From positions 434,001 through 498,000 of the forward strand of contig CAJQUW010000885.1 of the NCBI GenBank assembly GCA_907163375.1: DNA of 64,000 bases. Direction: 5' to 3'. Position numbers and translations under genes: made by a program. This document shows, in pieces, positions 38,001 through 50,476 of the stretch. A model generated the notes under the pieces. That model saw nothing but the letters and a program-made list of their open reading frames with translations, was not told the DNA's origin and did no database searches. Numbering within the stretch: position 1 is the first letter of the stretch; every line of letters starts with the position of its first letter. The DNA comes from Prostheceraeus crozeri (Eukaryota > Platyhelminthes > Polycladida > Euryleptidae).

Positions 38001-39126
38001 GTATAAAATGGCTAATGGTTCACTCTCTACATCATGTAATTGACTGACAGTGCTATGCACATGCATGTGCAGGTGTTTCACCTGCTGCCTTCTTGATAGA
38101 CTGGTCTGACCAATACTACTGCGCGACATGTTGTTCAAGACTATGATTATTTTCGTTTTGATGAGGGATGAAGAACAGATGTCGGACCTGCATTTCAATT
38201 CCATGCCACTAAAATCTTCACAAAATCTAATAAATCAGTGTAAACGGAAGGTATATATGAAAGCGCAACTTCTGTAACTGAAAATTTGTGATAGGAAGAT
38301 CAAATTCACGCAACTTTTTCAAAGTAGTGCGAAAATGCTTGGGTGTAGAAGGCTATACACAGAGGAGACACAAACTTGAGACACAAAACCTCCATGGTTC
38401 CATGTTCTGCTAAAAGAAACCAACGTCCAATATAGATTTACATGGTTTGAAGCGCATGGTCTGCAGTGTAGACAACTATACCTCAAGAAGCGACAGCATT
38501 AGTATAACACAAACTGGAGATTTCTGAGATAACTATACATAGGTTATATACCATTGAGTCATTTCAGAGATAACTCTTGACTTCTTTTTAAATCTATCTT
38601 GTAAAATTTGGACCTGCAAATAGCAACAATGGGACACAAGACTGTCATAATATAAGAAAACCATGAAGACACATTGTCGCTAAAAGTTTATTGCATAATT
38701 TTTGTATGAGGGAAGCATGAGGGATACTTCATGTACCATGAGTACCCTTCATGGTCCAGGCCGGAAAATTTAGGTTTTTTACAAGTTTCTTCTAATGTAT
38801 ATCCTCATAAATGTTACTTCTACATGTTATATATACCTACATCTTCCCTATAATTCTGGCTAGCACTGCGTCTCCGGAATTACAAGACTTTACTTCCCTT
38901 CTCCCGGAATTTTTTATACCCTAATTCACCACTAGTATGATGAATCTTGCTCTTAGTTATTCTACATAGTTAGTAAGTTTTTGCGATTTATATTTGTATG
39001 GAATGTGCACAGTCATGCAAGATATCCATAAGCCCAAAAAATGCTTGATTGTTGATTAGAGATATACATGCAGGTCACGCAATAAGCTGGAATCGTCCCT
39101 TCTCACGAAAATTTTCTTGCCCTTCT
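32044..39126. other. 7 kb without a supported gene
   Basis: AT-rich throughout. The longest frame (135 codons, plus strand, 35281-35688) has no recognisable domain and no coding bias that can be judged by eye. Opposite-strand frames of similar length at 34036-34402 overlap each other, so at most one could be real. No inverted-repeat pair with a target duplication was found. Confidence 0.4.
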
Positions 39127-40135
39127 CACTGTAAATCGCTCAATAGCAATCACATACGAAGGATGCATACCAAAATATTTTTTGGTATATTTCTGTATTC
39201 TCTTGGTATATATTTGTATGCTTTTCGCATGTTATTTCAAATGTGGCATGCTTTATATACTAAAGTCATACCAGTACAATGTTAACGAAAAGCATTAATC
39301 ATGTCCAAAGTACCTTGATTTAAGGCCTTTTGTCAATAGAGATCACACCAATGTTGCTACTGTTCTGTAAGTAGTGAGATAATGACATTTAAGAGTCGTA
39401 CTTTCAATACTGAATTCGATTTTAATACAGGTAAGTCTAAGGCACTTCATGAATAATCAATAAGTATTCAACCATCAACAATTATGCATGATGTGATTTT
39501 GAAATAAAGCATATTATCAATCCGAAATAAAAACACATTATAATTCATGAACGCAAAAATAGTTATGTTTGAGATGTATAAGTCAACATGATTGCACAAG
39601 TGATATCGTTTGAATGAACTGATGTTTGTCAACTTGGCTCATAAAGTAGAGCTATCTAAACGTCCTGTTAATGTTGCTAGACAAGTAGCAACGACCACAA
39701 CCTCGTGGAGCATTAAATTCACAATAAATCTAATCTAGTTAAATATCACTCTATCAAACAAAACATATTCACGACTGGTATTACCGAAAAAAGTTCTTTG
39801 ACAGTAGTATGTAATACATATATTTTTTTGCTATGTGACTTAAAGCTGCACATACCAAATGCATACCAGAGGCATACGAATAAGGATGAATTTGCATCGG
39901 GTCTCGTATATAAAACATACCAACAACTCGTATTTCAGTGTAAAACAGCCAATCACAGATAGAATAGTTCGCGTCGCTACATACAAATCACATGCGAAAG
40001 TAAGTGAGATGTGGTATGAAAAACATACCAGATCTCTGTAGACATACCAGAATCTCGTATCAGATGTTAGTTTCAAAATGTATGTGATTTTGGTATATGT
40101 TTGTATGTAATTTTCGTATCCAGCGATTTACAGTG
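39127..40135. mobile_element. TIR element with CACTGTAAATCGCT ends and ATACCA repeats
   Basis: Both ends read cactgtaaatcgct inwards (14 perfect bases) and continue as imperfect inverted repeats through ACATACGAA and ATACCAAAAT. The first and last 300 bp are full of CATACCA/TGGTATG words (about 15), typical of transposase-binding subterminal repeats. The middle is plain AT-rich DNA without a frame. Target duplication is not evident. The CACTG ends are shared with the element at 15487. Confidence 0.7.
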
Positions 40136-41025
40136 TAGCATCATAGAATACCTACTATTTTTCTAGGATAATCCATTACGTTATTTCTTAGTTTGTATTC
40201 TTCAGTTCTTGGATCGTTGCAGTTTTCAATGATTTTGTGTGTCTGACCTCCTTGCGCAAGAATCTGTATATAATAATTGCATGCTTCAGTAATTTCGGTT
40301 ATTCATCTCCCCATCCAGCAACATTGACATATATCGGTCTTAGCCGGCAGCTAAGTCAACTATAGTTTCCTTTCCATTCTTCCCCTTTAACAAAGGCGAA
40401 CAGTCGGATATCTATGAGCAACCTTTGAATCTGATAATGAAGATGTATGAATCTTCAACAGTGTTAGGAACCAGGCAATTTCAACAACCTTCGAAGAAGT
40501 ACACCATGTCATCATGATCTGCGTATATCGCTACTAAGCCATGCAGAATCTTTCAAAATTCCCCTGACAGAAAAATAAGTCCACGGAAGAATTATTCATG
40601 ATACACACATTGCATGATACTTGTTTTGCACCTCTGAACTTAAGAGAATTTTCATGATTTGCTCTTAAAATAAAATTGAAATATCACCTTTCATGGCGTG
40701 ATCTGTATTTTTCACACCGTGGGATAGTTTCAGACGAAAAAAATTGCTGAACGAAATTGCATGGCAGATATTCATTGCGACTAAGCTCAAAGAATTGTGC
40801 TTACATATCCGAGTAGTTGGGATTTTTTTGCAAATTGCTTCACTATTTATGTTTTACTCATATTTTGTCTCTAAATCGCAAAAGAAGTTTTCACAGTTTC
40901 CAACTCAACTTAAGAAATTATGACAGCTTAATTAGGATATTTTTTTACAATTTGGACTACACCATGTGATAGACGGTTTTGAAATTACACGTTAAACAAC
41001 GATTCGACGGATGCTGTCTATTTTA
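40136..41025. other. No supported gene
   Basis: AT-rich spacer. The bases just before the pogo element contain gaaattacacg (40981), repeated just beyond it at 43577. Confidence 0.4.
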
Positions 41026-43510
41026 CCGTATTATCGCGCTTTTAGGTACATGTGCTTATAAGCGAAAAGAGCTTGTTTTCACTGTGATGCAGATGTGCAT
41101 TTTGTTCGCTTATAAGCACATGTGCTAATATCCGGATATAGGCACACCCTAGTCAATGTGATTTTTCGTCTCTCTTTGTAGCCCACATGATTAAGAGAAC
41201 TTCAGGTGCATCAATATAATGAACATTAGCTAATTATTATGCGCGAAACATGTATTTTCACTTCACATGTTGAACACTGATTCCTGTTCCATCAGCTTAC
41301 AATTGAGGTTGAAAATCTCCGTCAATGCTAATGCACAGCTGTTCTTATTGAGTTGCATAAGCTGACCTCCTTTGACAGCATAACTTTCACAAGTCAAGGC
41401 GCTACTGCTACAAGGGATGGGCTCCGCTCAATCGACCTCTTCCGACCTCAATTGACAACATAATTTACACAATCAAGCGCTACTGCTACAAAGGATGGGC
41501 TCCGCTCCTTAAATACCATAACTTCTTCTTTTCTTCTATAAAAACATCGTCTCAGCTAGCAACTATTCGGGATTTTACTGTGGAAGTAATGCATCTCTCA
41601 ATCAATATCCTTGCAATAAAGTTGCTTGCATCTGAAAGCTTGGTGCGCGAGATGAGAGATGAGGTCAATACGCATTTCATTTAAAAACGAAGTACTGGCC
41701 ACTTTGGAGAACAATGGTGGGAATGTCTCAGCCACAGCAAAAGTACATAATGTCAACCGAAGACAAATACAAGATTGGAGGGACAAGGCAAGTGAACTCA
41801 AAGGCATGAAGTCAAAGTCATCATGATTTTATCAGTCGTAAACGAAGGCGGCTGCCTTACAAATTGAAAGCTGTTTACCCTGAGCTTGAATCAGAAATGG
41901 TTGAATACATCAAACATCTTCGAAACCAAGGGATGGCTGTTCATGGCAATGCAATCCGTTCTGAAGCGAAGAGACGATTCCCAGTGACCTATCCGACAAA
42001 GGACCCGTCCAAATTTCGAGCATCATATGGCTGGTTGAAGCGGTTTATGAGACGAAACAATCTTGTGGAGCGACGTGTTACATCTGTCGGACAAAAGATC
42101 CCCGAAAATGCCCAAGAATTAGCACGCCATTGGTTGAAGGACATAAAAGAAATTCGTGAGAAGTGTCATATTGTGGGTAACATGGATGACCCCCCCGTGT
42201 GTTTTGATTTACCCAAGCAACACTTCCATCGATTTCAAAGGAGTCAAGACAATTCGAAGTCGCACCACCGGCAAAGAAAAGCTGCGGTACACGGTTGTGT
42301 TGACTGTGCTATCTACTGGACACAAATTGCCACCGATGATTATATTCCGAGGACTGAAAAAGCCTCCACGTGGCAATTTTGGTGATGTTGTTGTCTCAGC
42401 ATCAAAAGGTGGCAGCATGACAAACGAATTCATGAAGAGTGAGTATCTTCAAAAAGTGTGGAAAGCACGCCCAGGATCGATCTTCAAGCCATCATGTGTG
42501 CTTACACTGGACACAGCGCGATGTCATACGTACGAAGATGTGAAAGCAGCATTCGAAAAGGAGAAAACGCGTTTGGCTTATATTGCAGGAGGAATGACGC
42601 CTTTGTTGCAACCATTGGATAGTCATTTGAATAAACCATTCAAGGATGCCATGCGAAGAAGGTGAAAAGAATGGCTCTTGAACGGTGACCGAGAATATAC
42701 ACGAACCGGCAAGCGCAAAGGTGCGAGTTACGAGATGGTAGCACAATGGGTTTCAGAGGCATGGCGTGAAATGTCCCGCGACATCATAAAGCGCTCATTC
42801 ATTGAAACAGGTATCCAGGATTGTGATGGCGATGAAGTTCTTCACTCAAAGTTGCAATCTCTTCTTGCTGGAACAGACTCCAGTGAAGTGGACAATGACG
42901 TGGAGGACAGTGAAGCATCTGACTTGGAGAACTATACAGGTGAATCCGACAGCGACAATGAAAAGAGTGGTGAAAAAAAGTGACAATGATGAGAGTGATA
43001 TTGACTGTGAAATCAGACAAATAGGTTTTGCTAAGTAAAATTCTGTCTTCATTCATTTCGATTCGAAACGTTCCGAGAGATTAGATTGCCATTTGTGTTT
43101 TGTGTGACACAATAGACAAACTGCTTCTCTTATCTTATATTTTATTAGTTATGTTGGTGGCCATACATAATAATACCCAAAGCAAACATGTTGAAATTTT
43201 TTCAAAAAAACGTTTCAAATTGGCTTATAATTATAAAACTATTTTCTTGTAAATTATTAATTTCTTGTAAAATAAACGAAAAAATAATGAAAAGATAAAC
43301 ATGCAAACATTAGGTCACTTTATACTATACATTATTATAGTGGCTGTATTAGTGGCTGTATGTACTCGAGTCTTATAAAAAAATTTTTTAATACTCCCAA
43401 ATGTTTCCCCAATCCCATACTTCCATATTTTATTTATAATATCCACTATATCTTACACCACTTATATAAGCACATTATAAGCACATGTGCTTAAAAGCGC
43501 GATAATACGG
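41026..43510 (+). mobile_element. pogo/Tigger-type DNA transposon, nearly complete
   Basis: The ends ccgtattatcgcgcttttag and (complemented) ccgtattatcgcgcttttaa are inverted and flanked by TA (41024-41025 and 43511-43512), the Tc1/mariner-superfamily duplication. A second feature of the left end is a 19-bp perfect inverted repeat (41048-41066 against 41105-41123) built of the same ACATGTGCTTATAAGCG word found in the terminal repeats; such words are probably transposase sites. The interior carries one transposase gene on the plus strand with few defects, so the copy is fairly young. Confidence 0.93.
41659..42983 (+). pseudogene. pogo/Tigger transposase (DDD superfamily)
   Basis: The coding region spans about 440 codons, the usual length for the family. 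From the N-terminus it has a psq-type helix-turn-helix (LENNGGNVSATAKVHNVNRR, QIQDWRDKA), a CENP-B-type second DNA-binding domain (YPELESEMVEYIKHLRNQG ... WLKRFMRRN), then the DDE_1 catalytic domain: first Asp in NMDDPPVCFD (42185), second in LTLDTARCH (42510), third in LQPLDSHLNKPFK (42618). The tail is acidic. The relatives are pogo, Tigger and the domesticated POGK/Jerky proteins; the enzyme cuts and pastes DNA at TA. The copy is broken: the frame changes near 41826 and again just after FDLP (about 42217), and a TGA at 42663 interrupts the frame before KEWLLNGDREYTR. The catalytic triad itself is preserved. Confidence 0.92.
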
Positions 43511-45330
43511 TAATCAATATTCGTCGAACCGTGACTTTTCTTTTAATAATAAGATAACCGCGTGTGCAATCCTTTTTGAAATTACACGCTAGACTATTGT
43601 GTGGTGTCCGAACTTCTTGCCTTATCGGTCTTGTGCTCAACACTTGACAATGTGCAAGCTTCTGGCGAAGTCCTAAAATGCGTCTTACAATGTTTTAAGA
43701 GGAGATTCAGCCTCTTCAGAAGCGCAGTCTTGTTGAGAATGCTTGCTCGAGATGGATACCCGTGAGTAAGATGGCATAGATCATACGGATAGTCACAGGT
43801 AAGAGCTGTCCGCAAAGAAAATATCTGGAGCAGGGGGGTAGGGAAAGGGCAGCAAGAAGACGAAGTCGAGCAAAAGGACTGACATGCAGGCTTCGGTCAA
43901 TCACTTGCTTAGTCTGATTTCTGGCAATAGAGTAAGCGGTACAGGTTGTAACATTTTTGAAAACCTAAATCGAGATTATCTACAAATACTCTATTACGTA
44001 TAGGTTTCGACGTGTGAACAGTGTTCGGGAACACGTGCTGTCTACTTGTCTATCCAATGTTGCATTCTTTAATAACTCTTAAAGAAACAAATAATATGCA
44101 CAAATGACCCAAGAACATAACATTTAACATTTTATATAGTACTTAGCTGAGACTTAATGGCCATGCATGGAAGTACACAATGATTTAATCGAAAAGCTAT
44201 CGAAATAATTCATGTCAAAATTTCAGATTTATTGCTTACATAGTTGCAACCATAGAGTAGAACCCACATGGTTTTATCTTTATCTATCAGGATAAAATTT
44301 TAGTTAGAGAGTAGTGCCCCACAGAGTATGAAATTATATGATACAGTACTGAAATTAAGATTAATCTGGAAAAATTATCAGAAAATATAATAACACTCAG
44401 AAGGTAAACTTGTTGAAGATATCATGCAGTAGGTAACAACAGTTGCCTTGCCAAAAACGAAGACACTGTGACACTTAAAAGATAAACCAATGTACAAGTG
44501 ATTCATATAACCCCTAAATAATACATGTAGTAGGTCTACAGCAGAATACAACATTCTGGTGGAGGCCTACTTGTACATTGGACCCACCCTCACTGTTCGT
44601 AACTCAAGGACACCGTCATAAAAACAGTCCTGAATCCTTTTCACTTATCGTTCAACAGTGCAATATGAGAGATGTCAGTTTTCATCATTTCGTTATTTGA
44701 GTGACGAATTACGTACGAAAATCGTCAGCAATTGCTATGTATCCTGCATCTGTTCTCCGGATGGTTTGGAAGTGTTGGGATATCGTAAATCCAGGTATGT
44801 TAGCACTTGAATAACCGTTTATATCGTCAACTGAACTTCACTTTCAGACGACCAGTTATGAAACTGCTGCTCTTAATGCGTCTAGATTCCCATCTGTAAA
44901 TGGACAAGCAGCTGGGAGGCTAAAAATAGAAAATTAATGATAGCCGGAAGTGCGAATTGATGCGAAAGAGGCAGTCACCGAGAGATGAGAGGAAGCAATG
45001 GTCCGTTTGATGACCTCTACAAAAACAATCCAACATTATAGACGACGCGCATGACAGCTACCGTCGTAGCCGACCGAGTTCCAGATATGATGAATGTATT
45101 CACAATGCAGGGAGACGAGTTCAACCTCAATGAATAGAGGCGAACGACAATTGGAGCGATGAAAATGTTCGAAAAGACAGAAAGAAACGTTTCATCAGGA
45201 TTAAGCGGTTGATTCAAAGCTAAGTGAGTAGGATTTATGAATATGAGAAACTCTATATGAAAAATTGGAAATTGAATGATAGCTTATGCTGGTCTGAATC
45301 TCAGGGATTATCAAAAATAGATTAAATTTC
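43511..45330. other. No supported gene
   Basis: AT-rich; frames up to 73 codons only, without domains. Confidence 0.4.
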
Positions 45331-45485
45331 AATAGTTTGATGTCAATTAATTAATTGCTCAATTCTAATTAATTGATTGCTTAGTGATTCTTTTTCAGTA
45401 AATCGACTGCTCAGAAACTTCAATTCCAATTAATTGATTGATCAGTAATCCATCATCAATTTATTGATTGGAAACAGCAATTAAA
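45331..45485. repeat. Array of CAATTAATTGATTG-like units
   Basis: About five degenerate units of 25-30 bp (aattaattgattgctcag and similar) follow one another. Related words occur again at 45815 and 46148-46190, on both sides of the large hairpin, so the array may be part of the same element. Confidence 0.6.
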
Positions 45486-45890
45486 TTGCAAGCAATTCTT
45501 ATTAATCCCTGTTCCATACACGTGAGCGCCCCTTTACTGTCTGCATATAAGCATATAGGCCTACATGTACGTGCATAGTATACATCCTTGTATGCAGTGA
45601 TGCCATAACTGATACTTTACCCTCACTATAGGCCCTATATCCGTTTAGGGTCTTATTCCTCATCTCTGTTGGATTGGACGATTTTTCTTCATGGAAAACC
45701 TCCAGAATTATCACAGAGTTGGCGCAGGCAATCATGACTCATGACTGCATGTACAATTTCTACATGTATTATAGATTCTCAGGATAACTGCTAGAATAAT
45801 ATTGTTTGTTTGATTAGCTGATTGATTGTTCACCACTGCCAAATTCAATCATCTTGTCATCACTTCAGTTTCATAAGTTGGAGCGATTTT

Positions 45891-46143
45891 GAAAATGAAC
45901 TTTAAAATCAAAATTTCAGATGCTTTCATATGGCCACGCTTGTTCTCTGGGTATGTACAACAAGTGAATGATGTCCAACGCTGAAAGATAAATACAGGTC
46001 TGTGCATAGGTTATGACATTGAACCTATGCATAGAGCTGTATTTATCTGTCAGCGTTGGACATCATTCACATGCTGTACATACCCAGAGAACAAGCGTGG
46101 CCATATAAAAACATTTGAAGTTTTGATTTTAAACTTCAGTTTC
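45891..46143. repeat. 253-bp near-perfect hairpin (inverted repeat)
   Basis: Two 122-base arms (45891-46012 and 46022-46143) are inverted copies with 111 of 122 positions matching by hand comparison and no gaps, around a 9-base loop. The inner arms include ggccacgcttgttctctggg and gaatgatgtccaacgctga. A transcript would fold into a very long hairpin. No terminal duplication was found. It could be a foldback MITE, a long-hairpin siRNA source or a recent palindromic duplication. Confidence 0.95.
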
Positions 46144-46189
46144 AAATGATTAATTGCTCTGAAATCTCATTCACAATTAATTGATTGAA

Positions 46190-47681
46190 ATAAAGAGCAT
46201 TGAAAAATCATTTTCCAACGCATGTTTGAGAATCTGCTTTTGAAGCAGCTTCCGATACAGCTTGGCATAGTAGGGCCTAAATAGCAACAATAAAGAAGAT
46301 GTTTTTGAATTTCAAATATTGCTTCTACAGTATTGCCAAGATGACCGAGTTAGGTCAAGAAAATGCCACCATCAGAAAGTTTGCAGACGAAGCATGTTGT
46401 ACCGCAACTGTCATGTTGTGATTCGGGGCAATACTTCAGAAGTTGAGGATATAAATGTGCTTCAGAATCCGATAGGGTGACGTATATGTAGACCGCCTTT
46501 CAAATTTGATAATCGCATTTTTAAGGATGCTGGTGATAACGATCGCCATGTGCTGTTCAAGTTTGTGCCTCACAAGCTGCCTAGAGCCGCTAAATTTTAT
46601 TCTGACTTTTCCCAAACTTCATTTCGCTACAACTCGTTTTTTTCTTTTATGATGCGTTATGTCAAAAATCAAGCTTTTTCTTTAAGTGAACATTTTCTTT
46701 AGCGACTGATTTTCATTCAATTTCAATAAAGCGCTACTACTACCTTCCTTTTGCCCAACATGTGTTGGGTTTTAGAGATCCAATTATGTAGTAATGTGAA
46801 TTTTTAATCACTGTTATATTCTAGGCGATCTTATCGTCTCACACGGCATATTATCATAAGTACGAAAATATTTAAAAGTTGACTGAGTTTCAGTCATGCT
46901 TTGCGATTAAAATCAGTCAGACCCGCTCATAAACTGTAAGCATCTGTTTCGAGACTCAGTAGTGATAATCCACTTATCTAGGAAAGTTGTAGTGTATCCC
47001 TGAATTCTCATTGTTGTAGAGTGGCTTGGTCCATGCGAGTTTTTTTCTGTAACTAAGCGCGCGCCTATCTAAGAGATATCTTTCTGTGGATGATGCTGAT
47101 GCCTGTATTTCGCGGTTGCAGGAATGGAAGGAGATTTTGCAAAGGCCAATCTTCAATCTTGCTTTTTTGAGGATACAGTTCAATATCTGATTATTCTATT
47201 TACATCGTGTTTGCAAAAACCAGCATTTATCAATTATTGCAGGCGCACTAACTTACGCGATTTGTAATGTGTTCATTGATTGTAATGTGTTGTGACGTTT
47301 CATGACTGCCACTTGAAATTTCACCAACTTACAAATTGCATATCTCAAATTTACCCGGGCATGGCTGCAAATGTGTCGAGAATGAGAGATGTGAACTAGG
47401 CCTGCTGATGATTCCTGATATTGGATGAAGTGGCAGATAGTTAGGTATGTTCGAATTTTCTCAACTGACGATTCAACTCAATATTAAATTGTTTTATTTA
47501 CATTATCTGATAAACCTAAAAATAAAAAATAAGGAGTGTGTGTAAATTATTTCAGTGCAAAAATTATTTCTAATGAAAGTGTGACAGACGACAGCCCTCT
47601 TGTTTATTAGTAGATATTCAGACAACACTATTAAGTCCATATGGCTGAAGTTATAGTAAATTTGTACAAAATGTAATAAAA
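46190..47681. other. No supported gene
   Basis: AT-rich. A frame fragment near 46500-46620 (CCTTTCAAATTTGATAATC onward) looks moderately coding but has no recognised domain. Confidence 0.35.
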
Positions 47682-48980
47682 TCGGGTATTGTCGACAGTA
47701 ACGTGGGTTTCGGGCTCTCACGGCCGTATTTGTTAGTTTCTATATGAACTATAATATTCAAATAATCTCTTCTTGACAGAATTTATTAGTTCATCGATTT
47801 ATTTTATGATTCTAGGTGAAGAGAAAAGTGTAAATTGTGACGATGCTCGCATAATATCGACACTTTGTCGGGCAATATCGACAGTACCAAAATAGCGTCA
47901 AAATTTACCAGGTATAGTAAATTAATGATGTTATATATACTGTATGAAACCCAAGCTTGCATATCTGCTGCCTCCAAGCTTGTCTGAGAAGGTGAAATTT
48001 CACAGCTGAAAGCAGTCTAGACAGACGAATCCATTATCGTCAAAGCCGAAGAAGATTTCTGCACACTTTTCATGCATGCACCGCAAGCATATGACGCATC
48101 GGAAAGCGATGAACTTTCGCCTTTTCAGACTATGAAAGAGACAACAGATGTGAAAAGTTTCGTTTCATACTACATGGAACATTTCTAGTTTGTTATATTT
48201 GGCATTTTCTGACACTTCTTTAGTGGACTGTTCATGTCAATGTGCATTGTGTCGATGTTATGTGAATTACATTATAGGCCACACACATATTACTTTTGAC
48301 CTAGAATCGCATCTTAAACCAATGAATCAATAAATTCGAGCAAGAAGGGATTATTTGAATGTCATTATCTATATAAATGCTGAGAGAAACAACCGTGAGA
48401 ACCCTAAAACTGTTTTTTTACTGTCGATATTACGCGAAATATTCAACGTATGGTCTAAATAGACCTAATGATTCAGAAAGGGATGCATTAAAATCTTGTG
48501 AAGGCGATATTCTAATAGACAGTAAGCAATAATTACTAAATAATGGCTATTTAGTCAGTATCTTGCTGAAAAAATGCTGTTCGGTACCCATCGACAGCGG
48601 TGTCGATATTACCCAACATTTATGCACCGACTCCATTTGACAACATAACTTAAAACAACTGAAGAATTCGACAAAGTCATTACTATTCTGTGCAACTACA
48701 TCCCCCTATACTATGAAATAAACGATCACTTAGCTGTCAGATGGCGCGTGAGAGAGCTGACTGAGTTGCATTGATTAGGACAATGCATTGCACAATTCGT
48801 CGACTCACTTCACGCTTCGATATCTGTCAGGATGAGGCAATCAGAAGCTTTCCACCTAGCTTCTGTTGTACCTTTGAGAGGTAGCTACTTATTGGTGCAA
48901 TTTAGTGCACGCATGGATGAGCTCCTGAATCTCAAAAACATCATTTTGTAAAAGTGGCTTAACTGTCAATATTACTCGAC
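47682..48980. mobile_element. Candidate TIR element with inverted array of a 20-bp motif
   Basis: The motif TCGGGTAATATCGACAGTAA (consensus by eye) occurs forwards at 47682-47703 and 47868-47887 (plus a half copy at 47851), and reversed at 48418-48436, 48599-48617 and 48961-48980. Forward copies all lie left, reversed copies right, as in transposons with subterminal binding sites. No coding frame, no clear target duplication. A further partial copy (caatattactcgac) lies at 51480. Confidence 0.5.
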
Positions 48981-49369
48981 TTTACGCTATGAGTCTCTAT
49001 CAGATCTCATAGAAAAATCATTCTAAAACTAGTCACACAACTGGGACCTCCACCTCATTGCTGAAAATGAAAGCAGATTCAGCACATACGAGATATCAAC
49101 AAAATTATTTGGCTAACTTTCAAGGTCCTCTCCGTCTTCAAAATTATGAAGCCTAAAATCGTTAATAAAGATGAAGCATAAGCTGACTTCCAAGTTCAAA
49201 TCAAATACTGTCGTCTACTAAGCACTATGGGCACTATGGCAAGTGAGTTAATTAAACAGCTAAACATATTTTTATATTACAAAAATCATTGCACGTCTAA
49301 ATATACAAGTACCACAATCTCTACTCCAGTCGATCAGTAATTTGAATTGCACATGTAAGTGGAAAAAGT
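48981..49369. other. No recognisable feature
   Basis: AT-rich spacer before the hAT copy. Confidence 0.4.
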
Positions 49370-49377
49370 GCTCATAC

Positions 49378-50209
49378 TAGGGTTGGAACCGTCCTCCGGC
49401 CGGCCGGTTATTCTAATTAGGCTTATGACGACGATTGACGACATTTAGTCCTACAGTAATCGTCTAGTCAGTTAATATAGAATTACAGCCTATTAGGAAT
49501 AATTTTTATGATGCAAACATTGTGAGCGGTTCCTGAAAATTCATCTTCAAATCATAATTCGAGGCGGCTGACAGAACCGAGCAATATTGGTGAGAGTTGG
49601 CGATGATAAAGCAGTTTAGGTGCTTGGAATAACTGTTACAACGCATGAAGAAAATTGATTAATTTCTGCTGTTTTTCCGTTTTGTTGGGATAATGTTGAA
49701 GAACACAACTATTTGGAAGTACACTATTAAGTTTAGGTCTATTGTCACTGTATTGTCCCGGTTGTTTTTGATTGTAGCTTTCAAGGCTTGATTTTTTGTG
49801 ATACGTACTACAAAGTTTCCGTAAGTTGGCTCGACGGCAGTGGGGGGACGTCGATGCTGATTAAGTAATGATCCATAGGCTATCATTTCCTTATACATTT
49901 AGTTTCTTTCAACCGTGTTCGATCTCAAATACAGTTTCCTGAATGGCATGCTCTTGTAAGAAACTTGTGTTTGCTAGCCTATCTATCGCAATATTTTTCC
50001 ATAGCTTGAACAAGTGATTACCCGTATTGCTGCACAATCTTGCGTGTACGAAACATTTCATCCAGGTACGAATATTTGTCTTACTGCTTGAAAGAAGATC
50101 AATTTGGATCGAAATTGAATTAATCAGCATTAATCAGAATGACCGGTCTCCGGCCTGGCCGACTTTTTCAGGCTGCCAGCCGCCAAAAGCCCGGCAGGTT
50201 CCAGTCGTG
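49378..50209. mobile_element. Non-autonomous hAT element, CCGG-rich family, copy 2
   Basis: The left end agggttggaaccgtcctccg and the right end (complemented: gactggaacctgccgggct) are inverted and match copy 1 at 2329-3427, including ttgacgacat.agtc near the left and cagccgccaaaa.cccggc near the right. Flanking 8-mers GCTCATAC (49370-49377) and GATCATAC (50210-50217) agree at 7 of 8 positions. No transposase. The minus-strand frames at 49659-50130 are unrecognised. Confidence 0.8.
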
Positions 50210-50476
50210 GATCATACCTCTAAATATCTTAGCATTACGCAGTGGACTAGATTTCAAAACAGCATATTGTGAACATCATATTATAACATATAATGGACTT
50301 TTGCATGCTGATTCGCAAGAGTGTCACACTTAATATTTCTTCTATTTACTTAAATGATCACATTAATGACTGATAGTCGTTTTTGGGTCACAATCAATCA
50401 AGTGAAAATCAGTCTCTTCAGATGTGGCTTAAAAAAGTCACTTGCTGTTCATCTCCGCGTACCTTGCTGTTTAGAG

